12,456 nucleotides of DNA, from NCBI GenBank assembly GCA_916719935.1, contig CAKAPY010000019.1, positions 1 to 12,456 of the forward strand, given 5' to 3'. Both the position numbers and the translations under genes were made by a program. Positions 1 to 6,893 of this stretch are shown here, piece after piece. This DNA comes from an uncultured Actinomyces sp. (lineage in GTDB: Bacteria > Actinomycetota > Actinomycetes > Actinomycetales > Actinomycetaceae). The notes beneath the pieces are model-generated. The model did no database searches, was not told the DNA's origin, and saw only the letters and a list, made by a program, of their open reading frames with translations. Within the stretch, counting starts at the first letter, position 1. Each line of letters starts with the position of its first letter.

Positions 1-708
1 GAAGAAAACCGGGAGAAAGCAGAGGAAATTGGAGTTGTCGAGGTCCCGGCAAAGAATGGATACTATCCATCGCTTGGTGATCTGCGATTCGCAGTGGCCC
101 CGCAGCGTATTGGAACCTACGTGTTTACAACAGAGTTTGACGGTGACGGTCGCGTTGAAGCCTTCCGTTCCAGTGTTGAGGATCCGCATGAACAGTACAC
201 GCGACAAGCGTCCTCAATCATTCGCCTGGCAACGCGTGCTCGCGATGGAGGTGACGGTGACCAGATTATAGGCCACTTGGGGCCATCCAAGATCGTTGAC
301 CAGGTGTGCTATGAAGGTCTCGAGGTAGGGGAACGTTACTCCCTGAAAGCAATTGTGGTTGACCGAGAAAGCGGTGAACCATTGAGTGCAGCTGGTCGGC
401 TGATAGAAGGAACAGCTGATTTCACTGCTGAGACAGCGTCTGGCTGTGCAGAGGTGATGATTAACGTTCAGGGAGAAGACATCAAAGCAAAGAGCGTTGT
501 CATCTTCGAAGATCTATTTCTCGGTGATCAGCGAGTCGCGTTCCATCGAGATATTAATGCAGCTGAGCAAACCCTCAACGTAGAACAGCCTAAGCGTCCG
601 AAGGTTGCTCGTACTGGCACTTCGGGAGTTCTGGTCGTCTCGCTCGCGGGTGTCGGAGCCTTTGCTGGTGGAGTGCTCTATCGTCGGGGAAGGAAAGGAT
701 GCTTGTAA
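1..708 (+). CDS. Wall-anchored surface protein with a C-terminal VaFE/T-Q ester-type domain (5' end outside window)
   Basis: The reading frame is open from base 1, so the gene starts upstream; 235 residues are visible. The order is: the end of one domain (GTYVFTTEFDGD around residues 38-49), a VaFE-type Ig-like repeat (about residues 96-194, with VVIFEDL at 166-172 and a FHRDI...EQT motif at 181-191), the sorting-like motif VARTG (202-206), one hydrophobic segment (209-227) and a basic tail RRGRK. That tail layout is a sortase signal; VARTG departs from LPXTG and is nearest the LAXTG signals of high-GC Gram-positives. VaFE repeats form the shafts of Gram-positive adhesins and pilins and are usually locked by a Thr-Gln ester bond. 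The Gln (190) and the His eight residues before it (182) are present, but Gln101 stands where the Thr of the usual DTV motif is expected. The adhesin role is inferred from the family. Confidence 0.8.
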   Translation, partial: EENREKAEEIGVVEVPAKNGYYPSLGDLRFAVAPQRIGTYVFTTEFDGDGRVEAFRSSVEDPHEQYTRQASSIIRLATRARDGGDGDQIIGHLGPSKIVDQVCYEGLEVGERYSLKAIVVDRESGEPLSAAGRLIEGTADFTAETASGCAEVMINVQGEDIKAKSVVIFEDLFLGDQRVAFHRDINAAEQTLNVEQPKRPKVARTGTSGVLVVSLAGVGAFAGGVLYRRGRKGCL

Positions 709-775
709 GGTGCGTTGGTATCTGAGGTGACTTACCGGATTGGAGGATATGCGCCTTAGATAAGCAGGCCTCAAA

Positions 776-817
776 ATGAGTGGTGGTGGGAACGGAGCCG
801 TTTCCACCACCACTCAT
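776..817. terminator. Long hairpin between convergent surface-protein and whiB genes
   Basis: The arms 776-795 and 798-817 are complementary over about 19-20 bp with a single G-T pair, closing on a 2-4 base loop. The hairpin begins 15 bases past the whiB stop codon. Read on the minus strand it is followed by TTTT, as in a short-tailed intrinsic terminator for whiB. On the plus strand no T-run follows, so termination of the surface-protein gene here is less certain. The arms contain a repeated TGG pattern. Confidence 0.7.
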
Positions 818-832
818 GTGTGCAGGCAATTC

Positions 833-1081
833 TCAGGACATACGACGGGCGCGCGCTGCGCGGCGCTTGAGGGAGCGACGTTCCTCTTCGCTCATCCCTC
901 CCCAAACGCCAGAGTCCTGATTGTTGTCGAGTGCCCACTGCAGGCAGATTGCTTGAACTGTGCATTCGCGACAAACTGCCTTGGCTTCAGCCGCCTGTGC
1001 TATGGCCGGACCCGTATTCCCGATCGGGAAAAAGAGTTCTGGGTCGACGCTGAGACATGCGGCTTTACTCCGCCAATCCAT
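833..1081 (-). CDS. whiB1: WhiB1-like iron-sulfur transcriptional regulator
   Basis: This 82-residue protein has the full Wbl layout: four cysteines that bind a [4Fe-4S] cluster (C9, C37, C40, C46; the last three as CX2CX5C), the GVWGG turn at 58-62, and a basic tail (KRRAARARR, 72-80) for DNA contact. The MDWR start, the PELFFPIGN segment (14-22) and the length match the WhiB1 subfamily. There, the protein binds the primary sigma factor through this aromatic patch and the cluster reacts with nitric oxide. The start at 1081 is fixed by homology and by AAGGAG at 1090-1095, eight bases upstream; the frame stays open to 1225 but that extension has no family support. It lies 145 bases downstream of the FtsK-like gene on the same strand, so read-through transcription is possible, and it converges on the surface-protein gene. 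The subfamily call is by eye. Confidence 0.93.
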   Translation of the reverse strand: MDWRSKAACLSVDPELFFPIGNTGPAIAQAAEAKAVCRECTVQAICLQWALDNNQDSGVWGGMSEEERRSLKRRAARARRMS

Positions 1082-1106
1082 TATGGGTACTCCTTCAAGA
1101 GCGTAA

Positions 1107-1129
1107 GTGCGGGCAAGGCTTGCCCGCAC
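1107..1129 (-). promoter_or_regulatory. Hairpin in the whiB leader
   Basis: Arms 1107-1117 and 1119-1129 are perfect complements around one base; about 9-10 pairs can form once a loop is allowed. It ends 11 bases before the AAGGAG ribosome site of whiB. Neither strand has a T-run directly after it, so it does not look like an intrinsic terminator. On the minus strand a T-rich run (TTTTTG) precedes it. It could be an RNA structure in the leader or a dyad operator; the sequence alone does not decide. Confidence 0.4.
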
Positions 1130-1226
1130 CGAACAAAAACAACAGTCCTTAGTTTCAGGGATTGGCGAGTGTATATCAAGTATCAAGAGGCCATAAAAAA
1201 GATAAATCGATGTGTAAGGCGTCACG

Positions 1227-4200
1227 TTATTTAAAAGTCAGGACGAAACGCCCAGCAATGCCATGATGAACAATTACCCCGGAATAAGAATTCCAAGAAT
1301 GTGCATATAAAGAGCTGGGAAAACTCTGGCAATTCTGGGCGATGAATCGAAGAGCCTCTTTGGACGGATTCGCGAAAAGTAGCAGTTCAGTGCGGTTTTC
1401 AAGTGCTCTCATCCACTGTGAGTGTTCGAAATGGTGAATGATGCAACCCGCATTTATTGCTCTAAGAGCGTCAATTAATGCCGAATTATCTTCTCCGATA
1501 AATGTGCAATTCTTTTCAGAAAATAAGAACCGTTTTAATTGCGCGCCGTAACGAATGATATACGAATGAATTCGCATGTCAGGGTTGGTTTTGGTAAGTG
1601 AAGCAACTCTAGATTCGGGCGTTGCTGGGGTAATCGGGAAGTGAGGTCTTTGTTGGGATAAAGCGTATGCATCGAGTGCAGCCAAAGGAAAAGAAGAACA
1701 GGAGTTTAGCTGCCGGGATGCTGCATTGCCTAATTGCCCCTGACAGTCGTGAAGTATCTGATTCCACGATGGGATGCTCAACGGTAAAGAGGGATTCACT
1801 GAGTCGGTGCATAAGCAGAGTAAAGACTTGTGAACACTGCTCCAAAGTTGAGTGGGCGAATCTGTACACTCGGCTCCCCGGATTGCTGGGCAGTTTTCCA
1901 CAATTTGGAGATTGGGAATCTCATACCAAATATGCTCATAGGAACCAAAAAGCGTGCGTGAGGTGAATCGGCCTGAAACATCGCTAGCAATGAGAACAAT
2001 GTTGACGCCATCGCACGAGCGAGTGAACTGACCCCACAGATCATGAGCGCGAAGCACTCCCAAGCACTCTTCCAACATATGCAGGGTCCCTTCGATATCC
2101 TCGAGCCAGACAACGCAAGGAGCGCGATGACAAAGGTCTTCGCAGAGGACCCCAAAATCCACGATGTCACGTATCAGGTAGTCGGGTGAGCTTGCGGCCG
2201 AATGCGGAGTGCCCGAATCAATCGAGACTCCGCAAAGGGGGAAGCCCAACGCATCGCTCAAGATCGTGGCGCATGAACGGACAAGTAAAGCAAGCTTGAC
2301 TGTCGAACTCCCAGAACCGCTCATCATGATATTTCCGTGTTGCCACGTAAGACATCGGTGTGCACCTCTTTCGATCCCGTCGATGAGCCCTATGTGTATG
2401 CCCCGTTCTGAAGAGTGCACCTGATCGAGATCGTCATGCGTGAGCTGAGAGGGTAAAGAAGGACACCACAAAGGCGCCCCAATGGAAGCTGACTGTCTCT
2501 TCGAAATCGAAGCGATGATCTGCTCGATATTCCTGCAATACGCAAATTGGACAGGCTTTCCGGAACCGAGCAATCCTCTGCCAGGAATACGAGGAAGGTG
2601 CGCAGCCTCTGCGCTGCCGATCACGCTGTGTGAATCAGATTCAGAGACGCTCCGCAGTGCAATCCGTAGTTCTGTGTTAGCGCGCATGTGAGCGTTGATT
2701 GAAGCACCGGGATGCTGGGTCGCATAGATCAAATGCAAACCAAGAGAACGCCCCTGAGCCGCGAGCCTTGAGAAGGTTTCGAGGGTTTCCGGATGTAGAT
2801 CGGCAAGAACTTGGAATTCATCAATAACGATGAGGATCCGTGGAGGTGGGGGAGGTGCGCACCCTTGAAGAAAACGTTCATGCCACTGCGAAAGGTCCTT
2901 GACTGCGTATTGCGCAAATTGTGCTTCTCGCGTCGCAATGCATGACGCGAGACCTCTGAGAGCGCGCGAGGAATGACCGAGGTTAAGGTCGGTCAAAACG
3001 GTTTCAGTGTGGGGGAGCGCAGTAAGGGGAGTAAGGGCAGACCCGCCTTTGTAATCCACCAAAACCAAGCGGAGGCGTGAAGGGGAGTAGCTCGCGCACA
3101 ATCCAAGAAGCCATGTTCGAAGCGCCTCTGACTTTCCGCTACCTGTCGTGCCGGCGATAAGGGCATGAGGTCCGTGCTTCACGAGGTCGATGTCAACAAT
3201 TCCTGAGGTGTCTTTCCCAATCGGTGTCCGCAACCCTTCATCGCTATCGGTTACTTCAAATGGAAGTTCATCGAAACCGACGTGTTCGGGAATAGAACCA
3301 GATAGTGCGTCTCTACCCAGCATCTTCCACCACGCCAAAGACACCGGTACTCGGGAAGCGGGTATCACTGCGTGACACCACGTTGGAAGTTCACTGAAAT
3401 GCTGTGCCCAGGCAAGGTGAATATTTTCATTCCCGGTCTCATCCTCACCCGGAGCGTGAAGTCTGATGCTAATACGACAGGGTTCGGAATGAACGGAACC
3501 CGATACGAGAGATTTCCGCCTTCCGATATCAATAAGCTCATCAGTACCTTCGGCCACCCGTGCTCCTCCCAACTGTGCCGCCAGCTGCGCTGCGCACCAC
3601 AAAGCACTTAACTTGGCCTCGGGGCCAACAAAACCAAGAGATATTTCCCCTCCAGCGCGAGAAACCGCCTGAGCCCTCCCTTGCCCAATTTGGTTGGGAT
3701 AGATCAGGAGGGGCGAAGACTCTGAGCTGGAAGGAACTGCGGCTTCAAGAAAAAGTGCAAGCCCCGCCGCATCAATGCGATGTCTGGGTTTTCCTCGTTT
3801 CATGACTACTATCCCGATGAATGACATGCTGATGAGAGGAACGACAAATAGAAGAAGCGACATGCCGCCGTAGGCTCCCATGACCAGCACGCGAACTACC
3901 ATGAAAAGAAGAAGCGGAACGATGCCAATGAAGGACATCGTAGGTAGGTGCTTTGAAGTGCGCGAGAAAGAAGGAAAAGAAAGATCACGCGGCCGTTGGC
4001 GCAACTGGTAATAGTCCGTAGCAGAGCGGCTAGCTACTTTGAGTCGCATACCTCTGACGGGGCTATATACGTGCTCCGGACGTAGGCGTCGCCACGGTGT
4101 GAAAGCCGTCGCGCGAATCCATATTCGTGCATCCTCGCTGTCGAGAAGGAAACTGATGCGCTCGTGGCCTCGGTGATTGGTGAAGATCTGTATCTGTGCT

Positions 4201-4328
4201 GGAAATTCTTGAGGGTACCCCAGGGGAGAAACAACAAGTCCAATGTTTGGCCCACTCACGCAGGCAAAATGCCACGAGGAGCGAAGGGCAGCTTGAAGAA
4301 GCGTTGGCGCCAAGGGGAAATCTCCCAT
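1227..4328 (-). CDS. Membrane-anchored FtsK/SpoIIIE ATPase, EccC/EssC-like, with two degenerate ATPase modules
   Basis: This 1033-residue protein starts with a region resembling a worn FHA domain (about 19-102), then two membrane helices (about 132-153 and 155-176), then three tandem ATPase-like modules. Module 1 is intact: Walker A GTTGSGKS (393-400), VDYKGG (424-429), Walker B ILIVIDEF (498-505) and YATQHP (535-540). The VDYKGG...LPHTE...LTDL pattern is that of EccC/EssC motors rather than chromosome-pumping FtsK. Module 2 keeps a P-loop outline (GNIMMSGSGSST, 665-676) with Ser for the Lys, and a Walker B-like VVWLEDIE (739-746). Module 3 has only a remnant (IGEDNS, 944-949; LLLFANPS, 982-989). 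EccC/EssC proteins drive type VII secretion of WXG100-family substrates at the membrane. No such substrate gene is visible here, so export is an inference. GGGAGGTGA at 4337-4345 sets the ATG start. It is divergent from ligA. Confidence 0.88.
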   Translation of the reverse strand: MGDFPLAPTLLQAALRSSWHFACVSGPNIGLVVSPLGYPQEFPAQIQIFTNHRGHERISFLLDSEDARIWIRATAFTPWRRLRPEHVYSPVRGMRLKVASRSATDYYQLRQRPRDLSFPSFSRTSKHLPTMSFIGIVPLLLFMVVRVLVMGAYGGMSLLLFVVPLISMSFIGIVVMKRGKPRHRIDAAGLALFLEAAVPSSSESSPLLIYPNQIGQGRAQAVSRAGGEISLGFVGPEAKLSALWCAAQLAAQLGGARVAEGTDELIDIGRRKSLVSGSVHSEPCRISIRLHAPGEDETGNENIHLAWAQHFSELPTWCHAVIPASRVPVSLAWWKMLGRDALSGSIPEHVGFDELPFEVTDSDEGLRTPIGKDTSGIVDIDLVKHGPHALIAGTTGSGKSEALRTWLLGLCASYSPSRLRLVLVDYKGGSALTPLTALPHTETVLTDLNLGHSSRALRGLASCIATREAQFAQYAVKDLSQWHERFLQGCAPPPPPRILIVIDEFQVLADLHPETLETFSRLAAQGRSLGLHLIYATQHPGASINAHMRANTELRIALRSVSESDSHSVIGSAEAAHLPRIPGRGLLGSGKPVQFAYCRNIEQIIASISKRQSASIGAPLWCPSLPSQLTHDDLDQVHSSERGIHIGLIDGIERGAHRCLTWQHGNIMMSGSGSSTVKLALLVRSCATILSDALGFPLCGVSIDSGTPHSAASSPDYLIRDIVDFGVLCEDLCHRAPCVVWLEDIEGTLHMLEECLGVLRAHDLWGQFTRSCDGVNIVLIASDVSGRFTSRTLFGSYEHIWYEIPNLQIVENCPAIRGAECTDSPTQLWSSVHKSLLCLCTDSVNPSLPLSIPSWNQILHDCQGQLGNAASRQLNSCSSFPLAALDAYALSQQRPHFPITPATPESRVASLTKTNPDMRIHSYIIRYGAQLKRFLFSEKNCTFIGEDNSALIDALRAINAGCIIHHFEHSQWMRALENRTELLLFANPSKEALRFIAQNCQSFPSSLYAHSWNSYSGVIVHHGIAGRFVLTFK

Positions 4329-4336
4329 GTGCGTGT

Positions 4337-4345
4337 TCACCTCCC
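4337..4345 (-). promoter_or_regulatory. Ribosome binding site deciding the FtsK-like start
   Basis: The minus strand reads GGGAGGTGA, a near-complete match to the 16S anti-Shine-Dalgarno sequence, eight bases before the ATG at 4328. The same frame stays open upstream to a GTG at 4592 inside ligA, but nothing comparable precedes those codons. This site supports the shorter 1033-residue protein. Confidence 0.8.
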
Positions 4346-4450
4346 AAAAACATCCCCGCGTAAGCACGTGAACTGTGCGCTTGCGTGAGGGCAGTTTCTC
4401 TACACCCTTCAGCCTTCGGCAGTCGTCGCGCTCATGCTCACGAAAGGGTA

Positions 4451-4489
4451 AAGCTGTGGAAATCGCCGATGCTGCGTCCAAGCTGTGGA
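4451..4489. repeat. Two direct copies of AAGCTGTGGA between the FtsK-like gene and ligA
   Basis: AAGCTGTGGA occurs at 4451-4460 and again at 4480-4489, 29 bases apart start to start (close to three helical turns), in the 237-base divergent intergenic region. This could be a regulator binding pair or chance. I found no convincing -35/-10 pair in this region on either strand. Confidence 0.35.
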
Positions 4490-4565
4490 GGAGCAACAAA
4501 AAGAGGAGCACCAACAAGAAGATCTGCGTGTGGGGAACAAGCGCGCCCTGAATGGAGATGACACA

Positions 4566-6893
4566 ATGACAAGCATGAGTGAAGAGGAACACCAGCTAGT
4601 TGACCGCTACCATCAACTCATTCAGGAAGTTGATGATGCTCGAGCGGCGTACTACAACCGTGATGCTCCTGTTTTGTCGGATGCAGAGTATGACAAGCTC
4701 TACCGAGAACTCGAAGACTTCGAGGCACAATATCCGCAGTATCGCAGTGCAGATTCTCCGACCACTCAGGTTGGAGGCGCGGCTTCGCAAGCTTTTGCTC
4801 CCGTCGAACACCTCCAGCAGATGACCAGCCTGGACGATGTTTTCTCTTTAGAAGAGCTTGCGGCTTGGGAAGCCCGAATGGCTAACGACACGGGTCGTAG
4901 TGATCTGGACATGCTCACCGAAGTGAAGATTGACGGTCTTGCCGTCAATTTGCTCTATGAAAATGGAGTGCTCAATCGCGCAGCGACGCGAGGCGATGGA
5001 TGGGTTGGCGAAGATGTCACCGCCAACGTCCGGACAATTTCGTGCATTCCTCATCGTTTGAAAGGCGTGGTTCCCGCCCGCGTTGAAATCCGCGGCGAGG
5101 TTTACTTTCCAACGAAGGATTTTGAATCTCTTAATGCTGAGCGCGTCCGTATGGGTGAGGCGCCCTTTGTGAACGCGCGTAATGCCGCTGCGGGTTCTTT
5201 GCGTCAAAAAGACTGGAAGAAAACCGCTGAACGTCCTCTTGCGATGTTGGCGCACGGCATTGGTTTTGTCGAAGCCGGAGATAGCGGCTTCACGGAGCCC
5301 GATACCTTGTCTGGATGGTTTGAGTGCCTGAAAAATTGGGGAATGCCGGTCTCTCCTCACACCAAGCTCCTTCGTGGTCGCGAGGCCATTGAGAAGCGTA
5401 TCGGTGAATTGGGCGCTCAACGACACTCTTTGGAACATGAAATCGATGGCGTTGTCGTCAAGATTAATGATCGTGCGATTCAGGCAAGCTTGGGTACGAC
5501 CTCGCGCGCTCCGCGTTGGGCCGCTGCCTATAAATTCCCGCCGGAAGAGGTGAATACACGCCTCCTTGATATCCGAGTCCAAGTGGGTCGTACCGGGCGC
5601 GTGACACCGTACGGCGTCATGGAGCGTATCCTCGTTGCCGGTTCCCACGTCTCACGAGCAACCTTGCACAACGCTAGTGAAGTTGCACGAAAAGGCGTTC
5701 TGATTGGTGACCTTGTTGTTTTGCGGAAAGCTGGGGATGTTATCCCCGAGATCGTCGCCCCCGTAGTCGCCGCCCGCGATGGCAGTGAGTATCCCTTCGT
5801 CATGCCGGAAAACTGTCCTTCGTGCGGGACGAAGCTGGCTCCCCAGAAGGAAGGGGATGTGGATCTTCGTTGCCCAAACCAAGCGGGCTGCCCGGCACAA
5901 ATTACCGAGCGGATTGCCCACTTGGGTGCCCGCTCCGCCTTGGACATCGAAGGACTTGGGGACGAGGCCGCGCTTGCCCTTACCCAGCCCGAGGCCAATC
6001 GCGATGAGGTAGCCGCCGCGCTCGCGGCAGGACGGACTGTTTTCTTGGAAAACGGGACCGCGCTGCGCATGGAAAAGACTGCTGAATTGACCCATGGCGA
6101 ACTGATCGGTGATGCCGAGGCTCTTCTGCCTTCTGTCCAAAAGCCTGTTTTGTCCTCAGAAAGTGATGTTTTCAGCCTCGACGCTGAACGACTTCGCGAT
6201 GTCATGGTGTGGAAGCCTGTGACCAAGGAAGGCCAAGAAACCGGGGACTGGATGCAGGTTCGGTATTTTTGGACTAAGGCATGGAAACAGAAGGGAAATA
6301 GCGGGGTCTATGCCCCACTTGAGAGCACTCCTTCAAAGAATACAGAGATGATGCTCGAGCAGATCGAGGCCGCAAAAGAACGTCCACTTGCACGCATACT
6401 GGTTGCGCTTTCGATTCGCCATGTTGGGCCAACTGCTGCCTCCGCTCTGGCTATGACCTTCCCCTCGATGGATCTCTTAATGGAGGCTTCTGTCGAACAA
6501 TTGGCAGAAGTTGATGGAGTTGGCCAAGTAATTGCTCAATCTTTGCGGGAATGGTTCGAAGTAGATTGGCATGTGGAAATCGTTCGTGCCTGGCAAGCTG
6601 CGGGAGTCCGTATGAAAGATGAAGCTCGCGAGGATATTGAACAGACCCTCGAAGGACTAACGATCGTCGTTTCAGGAGCAATGCCTGGCTACACGCGAGA
6701 AGGTGCGAAGGAAGCGATCGTCGCCCGAGGAGGAAAGGCCTCGGGATCGGTATCGAAGAAGACGTCGCTGGTCATCGCGGGGCCCGGTGCGGGATCGAAA
6801 GCCGCAAAAGCCGAGGCCCTGGGTGTGCCCGTTGTTGACGAAAGCTATTTTGAGCGGGTACTTGAGCGCGGGCTGGCTGCCCTCGATGACTAA
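4566..6893 (+). CDS. ligA: NAD-dependent DNA ligase LigA
   Basis: LigA seals nicks in double-stranded DNA during replication and repair, using NAD+ to adenylate itself. The 775 residues show the standard order: N-terminal Ia domain (YYNRDAPVLSDAEYDKL, 29-45), adenylation domain with the KIDG motif (nucleophile Lys121), OB fold, four-cysteine zinc finger (C417, C420, C436, C442), helix-hairpin-helix region (GLG at 463-465; VDGVGQ at 649-654) and a C-terminal BRCT domain (about 691-775). Between GLG and the conserved SKNTEMMLEQIEAAK helix there are about 125 residues, where E. coli LigA has about 35-40. This accounts for the length against roughly 670-690 in most bacteria. I recall similar extra sequence in LigA of Actinomyces and Bifidobacterium. 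ATG 4566 is chosen because GGAG lies at 4554-4557, eight bases upstream. An in-frame ATG at 4485 has no family support. Confidence 0.97.
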   Translation: MTSMSEEEHQLVDRYHQLIQEVDDARAAYYNRDAPVLSDAEYDKLYRELEDFEAQYPQYRSADSPTTQVGGAASQAFAPVEHLQQMTSLDDVFSLEELAAWEARMANDTGRSDLDMLTEVKIDGLAVNLLYENGVLNRAATRGDGWVGEDVTANVRTISCIPHRLKGVVPARVEIRGEVYFPTKDFESLNAERVRMGEAPFVNARNAAAGSLRQKDWKKTAERPLAMLAHGIGFVEAGDSGFTEPDTLSGWFECLKNWGMPVSPHTKLLRGREAIEKRIGELGAQRHSLEHEIDGVVVKINDRAIQASLGTTSRAPRWAAAYKFPPEEVNTRLLDIRVQVGRTGRVTPYGVMERILVAGSHVSRATLHNASEVARKGVLIGDLVVLRKAGDVIPEIVAPVVAARDGSEYPFVMPENCPSCGTKLAPQKEGDVDLRCPNQAGCPAQITERIAHLGARSALDIEGLGDEAALALTQPEANRDEVAAALAAGRTVFLENGTALRMEKTAELTHGELIGDAEALLPSVQKPVLSSESDVFSLDAERLRDVMVWKPVTKEGQETGDWMQVRYFWTKAWKQKGNSGVYAPLESTPSKNTEMMLEQIEAAKERPLARILVALSIRHVGPTAASALAMTFPSMDLLMEASVEQLAEVDGVGQVIAQSLREWFEVDWHVEIVRAWQAAGVRMKDEAREDIEQTLEGLTIVVSGAMPGYTREGAKEAIVARGGKASGSVSKKTSLVIAGPGAGSKAAKAEALGVPVVDESYFERVLERGLAALDD

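Noticed and set aside
1107..1129. Intrinsic terminator for the ATPase gene
   Set aside because: The hairpin is strong but no T-run follows it on the minus strand, and it sits in the leader close to the whiB ribosome site, so a leader structure is more likely.
776..1234. Plus-strand open frame of 152 codons opposite whiB
   Set aside because: It starts inside the terminator hairpin and lies opposite whiB, whose four cysteines and GVWGG motif are unmistakable.
4848..5648. Open frame of 266 codons on the minus strand inside ligA
   Set aside because: It lies wholly opposite well-conserved ligA domains, resembles no known family, and is a by-product of codon bias on the plus strand.
5528..6226. 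Open frame of 232 codons on the minus strand inside ligA
   Set aside because: Low-complexity Ser/Arg/Ala composition typical of a shadow frame; it lies opposite the OB fold and zinc finger of ligA.
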